Assembly: GCA_964567745.1 (NCBI GenBank)
Contig: CAZMNY010000036.1
Coordinates: forward strand, 23,914 to 87,913
Length of the DNA stretch: 64,000 nt
Source of the DNA: CAZMNY01 sp964567745
GTDB lineage: Bacteria > Planctomycetota > Planctomycetia > Pirellulales > Pirellulaceae
Direction: 5' to 3'
Both the position numbers and the translations under genes were made by a program. Positions within the stretch are counted from its first letter, which is position 1; each line of letters starts with the position of its first letter. This document shows positions 53,569 to 62,664 of the stretch, in pieces. The notes beneath the pieces are model-generated. The model did not search any database and was not told where the DNA came from. It saw only the letters and a list, made by a program, of their open reading frames with translations.

Positions 53569-54237
53569 ATGCAATCGATCATCATGACAACGGCGATGTT
53601 GTTGGGAGTTGGTGGAGCGGCCGAGGCTCGGACGAAGGTGCCCGAAGTTTCGACGGGTTCGATTCTCGTGCTCCACAACAGCAATAAGATCGTGAAGTTG
53701 TCGACCGACTCCACGATCACCCATGTCGCGATGGTTATCGTGGAGACCGGCAAGCCCTACGTGTACGAAGCGACGCCTGCCAAAGTTCGGCGGCTCGAAC
53801 TCAAGAAGTACTACAAGGAAATCAGCGTTCTCAATCGGGATCGGAGCGAGCCGATGCGAGTCGAGATCTGTGGACCCCGACGGTCTTTCACCGATGGCGA
53901 GCGTGAGCGAATGGTCGCCTATCTGCAAGCGCAGCTGGGACGGCGATATTCAATCCGCGGCTACGTCCGCAAGACGCCCGGCGACGGCATTCACTGCGCA
54001 TCCTTGGTCGGCAACGCAGTGACTCAGTCGGGCGTTTGCCGAGTGGTCAACCCGGACCGGCAGAGTCCGGCCGCACTGATGATCGGGCTGAGACTGCTCT
54101 ATAAACCTGGTTCGGACGTCAACATTCCGACGGCGGCTCAAAAACCGTCGATGTGCGAACGTTGGAGCGGCGCATGGAGCGGATTTCGGCAGTGGTGCTG
54201 TTGGTCGTTTGTTGAGTCGTTCCACTTTTGCTGGTAG
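53569..54237 (+). CDS. Permuted NlpC/P60-like (YiiX-type) cysteine hydrolase
   Basis: A 222-residue protein. An exported-like N-terminus is followed by GSILVLHNSNKIV and STITHVAMVIVE, where His52 is the expected base, and the nucleophile Cys143 occurs in GDGIHCASLVG. His before Cys is the permuted order of YiiX/YebB-like papain-fold enzymes, which cut or transfer amide or acyl bonds of lipids or peptidoglycan. The C-terminus is unusually rich in Cys, Trp and Phe (last 28 residues: 5 Cys, 5 Trp), which may stack on a lipid or form disulfides. The ATG is the only reasonable start; GAGGGAAGG lies 4-12 nt upstream. It converges with the mtd gene. Confidence 0.7.
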   Translation: MQSIIMTTAMLLGVGGAAEARTKVPEVSTGSILVLHNSNKIVKLSTDSTITHVAMVIVETGKPYVYEATPAKVRRLELKKYYKEISVLNRDRSEPMRVEICGPRRSFTDGERERMVAYLQAQLGRRYSIRGYVRKTPGDGIHCASLVGNAVTQSGVCRVVNPDRQSPAALMIGLRLLYKPGSDVNIPTAAQKPSMCERWSGAWSGFRQWCCWSFVESFHFCW

Positions 54238-54298
54238 ACCAAATCGTCAGCCGGCGAGTTATGGCGGCGAAACGAGACGACGGATCTCAACGGCCGAT

Positions 54299-55177
54299 CT
54301 AAACGACGCTCTTTCCGAGCTGAAAGATTTCGACTGCGTCGAGCACGGTTTCGTTTGAGTCGAACAGGCTGGCGACAGCTCGCTTGTGGATTTTCATCTT
54401 GAGCCCGCCGACGCCGATAGCGCCGTAGCAGATCGCGCCGTCTTGAGCCTCGGCCTTAGCCATCGCGTCGACTCCGGCTACGCCCAAGGGCGGGACCGCA
54501 TTGAGATCGACGATCACTTTGAGCTCGCTGGCCGAGTCGCGCGCCTGTTGCGAAACGAGCTGCACCGATGCGGTGCCTGCGGCGATCAAGACATCGGCGC
54601 CGTCAAGTGACGCAATTGTCGTGGCTTCATTGGCCACTCCCACCGCAGACAAATTTGCTTCAGGCAGTTTCGCCAAAATGTCGTCGCAGACATGTTGAGC
54701 ACGTTCTTGCCGTCGCGAGGCGACGCGAACACTGGCACCTTCCATCGCAGCGAGCAACGCAGCTCGTTGACCGACGGGTCCTGTCGCGGCAAGGACGGTG
54801 ACGGTGCTTTGCGAGAGGTCGATATGCTGTGAGGCGGCGAGGACCGCGGCGGCGGCAGTCGTGTTTGCTCCGCTGGCGTCCATCATGACCGAAACTCGCA
54901 TCGGCCCAAAGAACGACGAGACGACTTCTTTCATGAGTTGTTCGCCGGTGGAGACATTTCTTCCGCCGACAAAGATCGCCGTGCTCTTAAGATCCTTGGC
55001 GCCACGAGTAAAAATGGCGCCGTGCACCAAGTCGCGCACGTCAGCCGCATCGACCGAGGCTTGTTGAATCAGATGATCGACGCCCGAATCGATCGCGACG
55101 ACCGCGTCGAAAACACTCGCGTGTTGGTCGCTGGCGAGCTGCACAAGAATCTTGGGTTTGGCGGTTGCTTCGGCCAT
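54299..55177 (-). CDS. mtdB: Methylene-tetrahydromethanopterin dehydrogenase (MtdB/MtdC type)
   Basis: A 292-residue protein starting MAEATAKPKILVQLASDQH. It contains DSGVDHLIQQASVDAADVRDLVHGAIFTRG, a Rossmann-like TVTVLAATGPVGQRAA and IVDLNAVPPLGVAGVDAM, as in bacterial methylene-H4MPT dehydrogenases, which oxidise methylene-H4MPT with NAD(P) after formaldehyde is trapped by Fae. It lies downstream of fae on the same strand, 129 bp away with a terminator between. Whether it is MtdB or the planctomycete MtdC branch cannot be settled by eye. The start ATG 55177 has AGGAG 13 nt upstream. Confidence 0.88.
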   Translation of the reverse strand: MAEATAKPKILVQLASDQHASVFDAVVAIDSGVDHLIQQASVDAADVRDLVHGAIFTRGAKDLKSTAIFVGGRNVSTGEQLMKEVVSSFFGPMRVSVMMDASGANTTAAAAVLAASQHIDLSQSTVTVLAATGPVGQRAALLAAMEGASVRVASRRQERAQHVCDDILAKLPEANLSAVGVANEATTIASLDGADVLIAAGTASVQLVSQQARDSASELKVIVDLNAVPPLGVAGVDAMAKAEAQDGAICYGAIGVGGLKMKIHKRAVASLFDSNETVLDAVEIFQLGKSVV

Positions 55178-55250
55178 CTTAGTTGGACTGCTCCTGGTAA
55201 GCACACGGTTCGCTGACGAGCAACGTGCGCCGCGATCTTCGTCATGGGAC

Positions 55251-55289
55251 AAAAAAAGCCCATCGCATTTACAAGCGATGGGCCTTTTT
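55251..55289. terminator. Terminator/attenuator hairpin between fae and mtd
   Basis: GCCCATCGC (55258-55266) and GCGATGGGC (55275-55283) form a 9-bp stem with A/T runs on both sides, giving a strong rho-independent terminator in both directions. On the minus strand it follows the fae stop codon by about 20 nt and precedes the mtd start by about 75 nt. It may end most fae transcripts, so that fae is expressed more than mtd, or read-through may be regulated. Confidence 0.8.
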
Positions 55290-55306
55290 CCGATTTCAAA
55301 GCGAGA

Positions 55307-55804
55307 CTAGAACCCTTTGAAGGGGTGCTCGACGGAATCTTTTTGCGCGACCATCTCGCCGGCGCTGGGCTTGGCGCCCATGGCGTTCGCGATCGACATC
55401 TTGGTGGCTTCGTAGTTGTAGTCGTAGATCTTCTTGTTGTCTTCGGCGCCCGGGTGAATGAACACGCCGCAGACGATGACAAGGTCTTCACACTGGTCTT
55501 CCGGAATCACGCCGTCGGCGACCGAGTCGGCAACCGCTTGAGCCACTGCGGCTTGAGCTGGACCGAACATTTGAACGGCCTGACGCATGCCTTTGATTGT
55601 CACTTTTGTGACCATGACCGTCGACGGCTTAACGGCCACATTCGGCGCCAACACGGCCAGTAGGTTCGAGTGCCCGTCGCTTTGAGTCGCCAAGGCGTTC
55701 GCGAAAGCGGTACCGACAGGTCCGCACTTGCTTCCGATCAGCAGGTCGATATGAGCAATCTCATTGCCGTCGCCAGCCAAGCCTTCACCAACCATCATCG
55801 ACAT
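55307..55804 (-). CDS. fae: Formaldehyde-activating enzyme Fae
   Basis: A 165-residue protein starting MSMMVGEGLAGDGNEIAHIDLLIG. His18 in the segment EIAHIDLLIGSKCGPVGTAF is the expected catalytic His of Fae, and the GHSNLLAVLAPNVAVKPSTVMV and KVTIKGMRQAVQMFGPAQAAV segments match the family. Fae condenses formaldehyde with H4MPT to methylene-H4MPT, the detoxifying or oxidising C1 route known in methylotrophs and planctomycetes. The length is typical (about 165-170). ATG 55804 has GGAG 7 nt upstream. The mtd gene lies downstream after a terminator, and an inverted repeat lies upstream. Confidence 0.95.
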   Translation of the reverse strand: MSMMVGEGLAGDGNEIAHIDLLIGSKCGPVGTAFANALATQSDGHSNLLAVLAPNVAVKPSTVMVTKVTIKGMRQAVQMFGPAQAAVAQAVADSVADGVIPEDQCEDLVIVCGVFIHPGAEDNKKIYDYNYEATKMSIANAMGAKPSAGEMVAQKDSVEHPFKGF

Positions 55805-55825
55805 CGCAAATCTCCACTTTCTAAA

Positions 55826-55842
55826 GTCACAAGTTACGTGAC
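55826..55842 (-). promoter_or_regulatory. Inverted repeat GTCAC-N7-GTGAC before fae
   Basis: The perfect 5-bp inverted repeat sits 22-38 bp upstream of the fae start, where a repressor or activator could act on the leader or promoter. It is short, so chance is possible. No promoter boxes are assigned with confidence in the upstream AT-richer stretch (55860-55890). Confidence 0.3.
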
Positions 55843-56252
55843 AAACTAAGGCGATACATGCAGGAAACGACTGCATAAGAATTTAAAGTTTTTAGCTCGC
55901 CGGCACCCTTCCAATTGGGGTGAGAACAAGCGGCTTCAACTTATCACACGGCGCCCCGCTGTCAAGGCAGAGCCACCGCCGGTTCGGCCCGCCGCCCGCA
56001 GGCTCACTTGTCGCTTCATCCGCAGCCTAGTCGCTTCTCTTGGGACAGGATTGACATGATCTACATGATGAACGCGTGACGACAAGATCGATTCTCCAAC
56101 GATCGTGTCGATCCTGTCTAAAAAACGAATAGCAAGATGGAGACATGAAAGCAGGACAGGATGACATAGCCAACGTTGTCGGTGGGTTGCCATTGTCTAC
56201 CGGCAATCTCCAGTGCAAAGTGAAGAATACAAAGTGCAAATGAAAGACCAAC

Positions 56253-56269
56253 AACGAGCTTGACTCGTT
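56253..56269. repeat. Variant of the dispersed palindrome (AACGAGCTTGACTCGTT)
   Basis: A near copy of the palindrome at 41087 and 41261, with one inserted A, followed by CGCTGAATCAGATT. It lies in the 874-bp gene-free interval 55805-56678 between fae and the ATP-grasp gene. The interval also holds a second MITE A copy, half of another palindrome (56339-56348) and a degenerate GGGACAGGATTGACATGATCT-like block near 56040. No credible gene is seen in it. Confidence 0.55.
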
Positions 56270-56368
56270 CGCTGAATCAGATTCAATGCTAACCAGCCAC
56301 AACGCAACCAGCACCAGTCCAGACCCCCGCGGGCCCGCCTTGCTCGTTCGGTGAATCAGGTTTGTCGA

Positions 56369-56476
56369 CTAGTGCTGTGTTACAGCTTGGAATTGGGATC
56401 GACAATTCGTTTGGTCAACGCCCGCCACGGCGAATCGGGTGCGCCACCCTAAAACTAAGGCGTAACGCAGCACTAG
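56369..56476. mobile_element. MITE-like element A, copy 2 (108 bp, fuller copy)
   Basis: Termini CTAGTGCTGTGTTAC (56369) and GTAACGCAGCACTAG (ending 56476) pair at 14 of 15 positions. It shares its left core, through GGCGAATCGGGTGCGCCA, with the copy at 41295-41390 and carries a 12-bp segment that copy 1 lacks. There is no ORF. It is probably mobilised in trans by a transposase elsewhere in the genome. Confidence 0.8.
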
Positions 56477-56678
56477 TTGTAAGTCTTCGACACTGAATCC
56501 GCGCCCATGGGCTCGGAGATCGTCCCGCTTTCAATGCGGCGTTTTCGGCTGAGGAGTCTTGACGGGTGGCTGCCCGTTGTCCCGAAGGGGCGCAACGTAT
56601 CAGATTCAACGCTAAGGAAGACTCCACTGCGGCTGGAAGCACTGGATGCCCCAGCTACAGGATGGATAGACTCACGAC

Positions 56679-57869
56679 TCAATCACAAAGTTGACGAAGT
56701 CGATTGGAGCAACTTTGAAGTTTGGCCAGCACTTCGCCCTCGCTTGAGGCAGAAGCGAACACGGTTGCGATAGGCGAACCCGCTGAGATTCGTGCACTAT
56801 TCGTTGGAGTGTCGGCGAACCAATGTGCGGCGGCGGCGGCGAGATCGGTCGCAGCGGCGGCGCGCAATGCGGTCGTGCAGCGGATGAGTCGAGGCGCGTA
56901 CACAATCGCCTTTCCGTGGGTCGTCGGCGTTTGTTCGCGCTTTTGGGAGGATACGGTCGGCGCGATCTCTTCCAAGGTCGGAAGGCGACCGTCTCGGCAG
57001 GCCAACACATGCAGCTCGGCAATCGACAGCCCTGTTGCCCGCTCTATCAACTCGCTCGATGACGGTATTCGCGGATTGACTTCGAGAACGACCAAACCGA
57101 CGGTTGCCGACCGAATCAAGTCGACTCCGAACACGCCGCCGAGCGGAAAGGCGGAAGCCAAGGCCTGGCCGATTTTCGCGATTTGCGTAAGTTCGGGGTC
57201 CGTCACTGGCGTTGGACCGATCGAGCCGGCGTATTGAAATCGCGGTGCCCCGGTCCATTCCGGCTGGCCAAGAGATTTCGTAACTCCAAGTAGTTGCGAG
57301 CGGCCGTTAGCGGCAACGTATACAGCGCCCAAAACATCGCCCTGCAGGTACTGCTGAAAGTAATGGCCTGGCGAAGACGGATTCCCCTGCGGGTTGGCCA
57401 ACTTGATTCCGAGGCCTCCGCAAGAATCAAATGGTTTACATAGCCACTTCATTCCGTTTTCGCCTGGTCGATTGCGCGACATTTCGGGCATCGCGACGCC
57501 GCTGGCCGACAGGGCGTCGCGGAGCTGAAAGGGGCAGCGAATCGCGGCGAGACATTCTGCGTCGTTTCCCAGCAAACCGATCGAGCTCGGTGCCATCCTG
57601 AAGCGGTCCCCATAGTTCTCGAGGCCGCCGGTGTAGATCCAGAAGTTCGTCTGCCCCTCGTCACGAAGCCGAAGGTCGCTCAATTGCTGAAACAAACCGT
57701 CGGGGTAATCCGATGCACTTAAAGCGTGGCCGGCTAGGCTCGTTTCGCGATCAGCAAACAAGTCGACTCCGACGCACGACCAACCCGCCTTTCGCAGCGA
57801 CATGCAGACAAACCGAACGCTCGCTCCAAGAGCAATAATGCGTTCCTGCTGTCGGGCGCAACTGTCCAT
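56679..57869 (-). CDS. ATP-grasp domain protein, probably linked to H4MPT metabolism
   Basis: A 396-residue ATP-grasp enzyme. The nucleotide-binding side has MKWLCKPFDSCGGLGIKLA and HYFQQYLQGDVLGAVYVA, and the metal-binding strand VFGVDLIRSATVGLVVLEVNPRIPSSSEL carries the typical D..R....VLEVNPR pattern. The N-terminal 120 residues form a preATP-grasp Rossmann-like part (ASVRFVCMSLRKAGWSCVGVD). Such proteins ligate a carboxylate to an amine or thiol. Proteins of this kind (COG2232-like, from memory) occur in bacterial H4MPT gene sets, and fae/mtd lie about 0.9 kb away on the same strand, so a role in cofactor synthesis is plausible inference. Confidence 0.75.
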   Translation of the reverse strand: MDSCARQQERIIALGASVRFVCMSLRKAGWSCVGVDLFADRETSLAGHALSASDYPDGLFQQLSDLRLRDEGQTNFWIYTGGLENYGDRFRMAPSSIGLLGNDAECLAAIRCPFQLRDALSASGVAMPEMSRNRPGENGMKWLCKPFDSCGGLGIKLANPQGNPSSPGHYFQQYLQGDVLGAVYVAANGRSQLLGVTKSLGQPEWTGAPRFQYAGSIGPTPVTDPELTQIAKIGQALASAFPLGGVFGVDLIRSATVGLVVLEVNPRIPSSSELIERATGLSIAELHVLACRDGRLPTLEEIAPTVSSQKREQTPTTHGKAIVYAPRLIRCTTALRAAAATDLAAAAAHWFADTPTNSARISAGSPIATVFASASSEGEVLAKLQSCSNRLRQLCD

Positions 57870-58164
57870 CGCCTGCTGTAATTCAATGTCGTGTAACTCG
57901 GATGATCCGGGACTTCCCTAGCGGTTACGAGCGATGGGAGTATCAGGTTGCTGACACCGCCCGCTTTGCTTTAGGTATCGCAGTGCGTACAGACTGGATC
58001 TGCAGCCTGAGCGTCAAGGTCGTGAGGATTTTCCAGCGATTTTGGCGAGGCAACATGTGCCAATGATGACGAACCCCACTAGAATATAGAGCATCTACTG
58101 GTTCATGTGCGGCACCAGCAGTCGCGTCCAGTCCTGCCGAGTTCCCCTACGATCTTCATTCGTC

Positions 58165-60468
58165 ATGAACCGCACACTCGTGATTCTTATCGCCTTGACG
58201 TACGCGCCTTCCGTCACCGCGTTCGAAGAACCGGCCAGTTGGCAATACGTTCGAGATGTGGTGCCGCTCACGGCGAAGTATTGTCTGCCTTGCCATCAGG
58301 GCGAGGACGCTCAGGGCGGAATATCGGTACGGCAGTTTCGGACTGCCGCCGACTTTCCCGCCAAGCGAGACTCAGCGGAGAAAATCCTCAAGGCCATTCA
58401 GTCCGGATTGATGCCGCCCGACGATGAGCCTCAACCGACTTCTCTTGAACGCAAACGCTGGGCGAATTGGATTGAAAACGAGTTGTACGACCTCGATTGC
58501 GACGAGGCACCGGATCCCGGCCGAGTCACCATTCGGCGGCTCAATCGCGTTGAGTACAACAATACGATTCGCGATCTGCTCGCCCTGCCCAGCAGTTTCT
58601 CTCCGGCGGACGCGTTTCCGTCGGACGATGTCGGCGAGGGATTTGACAATATTGGCGACGTGCTTTCACTGCCGCCTTTGTTGCTGGAAAAGTACATGGA
58701 CGCTGCCGAGCTGATCGCAGACAAGGCGATCGTCGTGCGAAACGCCGAGACCGCTCAACGTCAAGTTCGCGAGGGCACCAAAATCACTTCCAAGGGCGGC
58801 GTGAAGTTTCGCCGCGGCGTGTTCGCTTTTATCTCGCAAGGAGTCGTGCGAGCGTCGTTCGCGTTTCCTCGCAGCGGGCGTTATCTGATTCGTGTGAGCG
58901 CCGCCGGAGATCAGGCAGGCGACGAAAAGGCGAAGATGAAGTGGACCCTCGGCGGCCGCGAGCTCGGCGTCATCGACGTCCCCAATAATCGCGACAACCC
59001 TCGAGTTTTTGAGCGTGAGATTCAAGCGAGAAAAGGTCGGCAAATTCTCGAAGTCGAATTCGTCAACGATTATTACGTGCGAAACAAAGCGGATCGCAAT
59101 CTCTACGTCGAACGGTTAGAGGCTGTTGGCCCGATGGACGTGAAAATGTCCGAGATGCCAGAGAGTCACCGACGAGTCGTCAGCCGCACTCCGCGGAGCA
59201 ATAGCGAATGGCTATTGGCTGCCACCGACAATCTTCGGCCCATCATGCAACGCGCGTTTCGACGACCGCTCAATGACGCCGAGATCGCCCCGCACGCCAA
59301 GCTGGTCTTGCTCGCTCAGGAAAGAGGCGAGACGTTCGAGCAGGGCATGCGGGTCGCCCTTTCGTCCGTGCTCGTGTCCCCTCAATTCTTGTTCCGCATC
59401 GAGCGCGATCCCAATCCGGAAGATGCGTCGAGTTCCCACGCGGTGTCAGATTACGAATTGGCTTCTCGGCTCTCGTACTTCCTTTGGAGTTCGATGCCGG
59501 ACGATACGCTCTTCAAACTGGCCAAGCAAGAAAAGCTGCATGAAGAGGACGTGCTCGTCGAACAAGTCAAGCGAATGCTCAAAGATCAGAAGTCGCGTGC
59601 GATGATTGAGAACTTCGGCGGGCAATGGCTCAACTTGCGGAACCTCGAAGAAACCACTCGCGATCCGGAGAAGTTCCGCGTCTTTGATGCGTCGCTGCGA
59701 CGAGCGATGATCCAAGAGACGATTCTCTTCATGGAGGAGATCATGCGGAAGGATCGACCCATCGTTGAGCTGTTGACGGGACAATATTCGTATGTGAACG
59801 GCGACTTGGCTGAACTCTACGGAATCGAAGGCGTCAGCGGTTCACGGTTTCGACGCGTTACGTTTGACAACCTACCGCGATTTGGCGTCCTGACTCAGGC
59901 TAGCATCCTCACGATCACTTCCACTCCAACTCGCACCTCGCCAGTGATGCGAGGGAAGTGGATCATGCAGAACATTCTTGGCGAGCCGCCGCCAGACCCG
60001 CCTGCCGACGTTCCCGATCTGGAGGAGACGAAGAAAGCGTCTCCTTCGGCAACGCTTCGTGAACAACTTGAAATCCACCGCAAAGACGCAACTTGCGCGG
60101 TTTGCCACCGCAAGATGGACCAGCTCGGCTTCGGCTTCGAAAACTTCGATGCGATTGGACGTTGGCGAGTGCGAGACGGCGGCGTATCGATCGACGCGTC
60201 GGGCGTCTTGCCTGGCGGCGCGAAATTCAGCGGGCCCGAACAACTCGTGCAAGTTCTCATGAACAGCAAAGACAATTTCACACGCGTGATGGCCGAAAAA
60301 ATGTTAACTTACGCACTCGGGCGCGGGCTAAAATATTATGACCGCTGTGCCGTCGACGATATCTCCAGCGCAACCATCAAGGGCGAGTATCGATTCTCCG
60401 AGTTGGTTGCTGCGATTGTACTGAGCGACCCGTTTCGGAAACGACGCGGAGACGGAGGAAAGCCATGA
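58165..60468 (+). CDS. DUF1592-type planctomycete cytochrome (PSD1 family)
   Basis: A 767-residue exported protein with a signal peptide. The haem motif CLPCH (40-44) heads the PSCyt1 domain. DUF1587 (RVTIRRLNRVEYNNTIRDLL), a carbohydrate-binding-like part, DUF1595/DUF1592 (VSPQFLFRIERDP, ELASRLSYFLWSSMPDD), DUF1588 with CAVCHRKMDQLGFGFENFDAIG (about 644) and DUF1585 (AEKMLTYALGRGLKYYDRC) follow in order, the standard set in planctomycetes. It overlaps the DUF1552 gene as ATGA, the usual pairing. Presumably an electron-transfer or degradation protein in the periplasm; the substrate is unknown. The start ATG 58165 is set by the signal peptide; an upstream ATG at 58105 is less likely. Confidence 0.88.
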   Translation: MNRTLVILIALTYAPSVTAFEEPASWQYVRDVVPLTAKYCLPCHQGEDAQGGISVRQFRTAADFPAKRDSAEKILKAIQSGLMPPDDEPQPTSLERKRWANWIENELYDLDCDEAPDPGRVTIRRLNRVEYNNTIRDLLALPSSFSPADAFPSDDVGEGFDNIGDVLSLPPLLLEKYMDAAELIADKAIVVRNAETAQRQVREGTKITSKGGVKFRRGVFAFISQGVVRASFAFPRSGRYLIRVSAAGDQAGDEKAKMKWTLGGRELGVIDVPNNRDNPRVFEREIQARKGRQILEVEFVNDYYVRNKADRNLYVERLEAVGPMDVKMSEMPESHRRVVSRTPRSNSEWLLAATDNLRPIMQRAFRRPLNDAEIAPHAKLVLLAQERGETFEQGMRVALSSVLVSPQFLFRIERDPNPEDASSSHAVSDYELASRLSYFLWSSMPDDTLFKLAKQEKLHEEDVLVEQVKRMLKDQKSRAMIENFGGQWLNLRNLEETTRDPEKFRVFDASLRRAMIQETILFMEEIMRKDRPIVELLTGQYSYVNGDLAELYGIEGVSGSRFRRVTFDNLPRFGVLTQASILTITSTPTRTSPVMRGKWIMQNILGEPPPDPPADVPDLEETKKASPSATLREQLEIHRKDATCAVCHRKMDQLGFGFENFDAIGRWRVRDGGVSIDASGVLPGGAKFSGPEQLVQVLMNSKDNFTRVMAEKMLTYALGRGLKYYDRCAVDDISSATIKGEYRFSELVAAIVLSDPFRKRRGDGGKP

Positions 60469-61790
60469 GTCAATCACTCGCACGCCGCACTTTTCTCAAG
60501 GGTGCCGGGCTAACAGTCGCTCTGCCCATGCTTGAAGCGATGAGATCGCAAGGGCGGGCGGCCGATGCGAGCTCCGATGGTCCGGTCAGAGCCGCTTTTG
60601 TATTCTTTCCCAACGGCGCGATCATGCCGTCCTGGAATCCGCAGGGCAGTGGCAAAGATTACAAGCTCTCGAGCACGCTCGCGGTGATCAAGGAACTGAA
60701 GAGCGACTTCAATGTCTTTACTGGCTTGGCCCAGGACAACGGCCGAGCGAAGGGCGACGGCCCAGGCGATCACGCTCGATGCGCATCGACTTTCTTGACC
60801 GGCGCCCACCCCGTCAAAACATCGTCGTCGAATATCAAAGTCGGCGTCTCCGTCGACCAAGCGGCCGCGGCTAACATCGGCGATCGAACGCGACTGGCAT
60901 CGCTCGAGTTGGGCATCCAACGAGGACGGAACGCCGGAAGTTGCGACTCCGGCTACAGCTGTGCCTACTCGTCCAACGTCTCGTGGAAATCGGCCACCAC
61001 GCCGATGGCCAAAGAGATCAACCCGCGAGCTGTCTTTGAACGGCTGTTCGGTTCGGCGATTTCATCCGAAAGCGCCAAGCGTCGAAACTTCTATCGCAAA
61101 AGCGTGCTCGATCTGGTTGCCGCCGACGCGGCTCAACTCTCAAAATCGCTAGGCAAGACCGATCGCCGCAAGATGAATGAGTTTTTCAGCAGTGTTCGAG
61201 AATTAGAGAAACGAGTCGTCCGCGCCGACGAGGAGCGCAAATCGGCTCGCCCGTCAATCGATCTCCCACAAGGCGTGCCAAGCGACATGGTCGAGCACAT
61301 TCGGTTGATGTACGACCTGCTGGCGATCTCTTTTCAGACGGACACGACGAGAATCGCATCGTTCATGGTCGGCAATGCCGGGAGCAACCATTCGTATTCC
61401 AATGTCGACGTCAATCAAGGCCATCACGCGCTCTCTCATCATCGGAACGACAAAGATAAGATCGCGAAGCTCGTCAAGGTCGACGAATTCCTAATGGGCG
61501 AGTTTGGGCGCTTCTTGAGAAAACTAAAATCAGTTCAAGAGGGCGAGCGAACTCTTCTCGACAACTCGATGATTCTCTATGGAAGCGGCATAAGCGACGC
61601 CAATCGACACGATCACGCCCACCTGCCGATCGTGCTCGCTGGCAAAGGCGGCGGCACAATTGAAACCGGTCGGCATGTTGAGCTTAAGCGAGAGACGCCG
61701 CTCAACAATCTATTTTTGTCCATGCTCGACCGCATGGACGCGAAAGTTGAGAAACTTGGCGACAGCTCGGGCCGTCTGACCAATCTGTAG
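60465..61790 (+). CDS. DUF1552 protein, Tat-exported
   Basis: A 441-residue protein with a twin-arginine signal (LARRTFLKGAGLTVALPML). The DUF1552 body begins VRAAFVFFPNGAIMPSW and includes STFLTGAHPVKT, SLELGIQRGRNAGSCDSGYSC and SNVDVNQGHHALSHH. DUF1552 proteins always accompany DUF1592-type cytochromes in planctomycetes and resemble sulfatase/alkaline-phosphatase-fold proteins; the reaction is unknown. It overlaps the cytochrome gene by 4 bp and is followed 46 bp later by a TPR protein gene. Confidence 0.9.
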   Translation: MSQSLARRTFLKGAGLTVALPMLEAMRSQGRAADASSDGPVRAAFVFFPNGAIMPSWNPQGSGKDYKLSSTLAVIKELKSDFNVFTGLAQDNGRAKGDGPGDHARCASTFLTGAHPVKTSSSNIKVGVSVDQAAAANIGDRTRLASLELGIQRGRNAGSCDSGYSCAYSSNVSWKSATTPMAKEINPRAVFERLFGSAISSESAKRRNFYRKSVLDLVAADAAQLSKSLGKTDRRKMNEFFSSVRELEKRVVRADEERKSARPSIDLPQGVPSDMVEHIRLMYDLLAISFQTDTTRIASFMVGNAGSNHSYSNVDVNQGHHALSHHRNDKDKIAKLVKVDEFLMGEFGRFLRKLKSVQEGERTLLDNSMILYGSGISDANRHDHAHLPIVLAGKGGGTIETGRHVELKRETPLNNLFLSMLDRMDAKVEKLGDSSGRLTNL

Positions 61791-61836
61791 CGAAACCACT
61801 AACGGCATGTTTTTCTGCCCAGTGATTGGAGACGCA

Positions 61837-62538
61837 ATGTCTCAACCCGTCAAATCCTCGAATCCGCTGGAAGACAATTCGGAACGCGGAACGTCGCGAC
61901 GAGACGTGCTGGGTGTGATCATAGTGGGAGTCGTCATTGCTGCGATCACGATGTGGCCGTCGTGGGAATCGTTGACGGCGATGATGAAGTTTGAATGGAC
62001 ATCGAATGCGAAGCCGAGTGACGATGTCGGCATGGTGGCGACGCTCGAATTGCCGGAGAGCGAAAGGATACCCAAGGGGATTTGGCAAGAAGCGGAAAAG
62101 GCGTTTTCCAATGAAGACTGGAAACTCGCATCGGAGAAGTACGCCGAGTTTCTTGACATGAGAGAAGACAACGAGGGCTCAATCTGGTTTCGCTTCGGCT
62201 ATGCGCTACATTCTCAAGGCAAGTACGAAGAGGCGATGCGAGCGCATCGTGAGGCGGCCGAGTTCGCTCGTTACGCACCCACGGCAAGGTACAACCTGGC
62301 TTGCGCGCTTGCCTTGACAGGGAAGCCGGACGCCGCGATCAATGAGCTCGAATCGGCCCTCGATGAAGGCTTTATCAGTCGGAGTCGGTCGATCGAAGAA
62401 GATGAGGACTTTGTGTCCATCTTGGGTGACCCTCGTTTCAAGAAACTTGCTGAACGAGCCCGATCGATGGACGAGCACACGCCGATTCGCTCAGGAACGA
62501 GCAATAGCACCGAGGATGATAGCGATCGCGCGCCTTGA
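61837..62538 (+). CDS. Membrane-anchored TPR protein
   Basis: A 233-residue protein with one N-terminal transmembrane helix (VLGVIIVGVVIAAITMWPS) and then TPR-like helices (LASEKYAEFLDMREDNEGSIWFRFG, GKYEEAMRAHREAAEFA, ARYNLACALALTGKPDAAINELESALDEG). TPR repeats mediate protein contacts, here in the periplasm. The last 25 residues are Ser/Asp/Thr-rich. The start ATG 61837 has GGAG 5 nt upstream. It may assist the DUF1592/DUF1552 pair encoded before it. Confidence 0.75.
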   Translation: MSQPVKSSNPLEDNSERGTSRRDVLGVIIVGVVIAAITMWPSWESLTAMMKFEWTSNAKPSDDVGMVATLELPESERIPKGIWQEAEKAFSNEDWKLASEKYAEFLDMREDNEGSIWFRFGYALHSQGKYEEAMRAHREAAEFARYAPTARYNLACALALTGKPDAAINELESALDEGFISRSRSIEEDEDFVSILGDPRFKKLAERARSMDEHTPIRSGTSNSTEDDSDRAP

Positions 62539-62664
62539 ATTCGGCCGAATGCCAACAGTGTGGAAGGAGGCCGCCCTGTTTTCGCACGATTCCCGCCAGA
62601 CCCTTAGGCGGCATGCTAGACATGGATCTTTCAGCCGACCCGGAACTCTAACCGAACCACAATC

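Noticed and set aside
56040..56160. Direct-repeat-like CAGGAT/GACATGAT block as a CRISPR or iteron array
   Set aside because: The units are irregular in length and spacing, with no constant repeat and spacer pattern; more likely a degenerate dispersed repeat.
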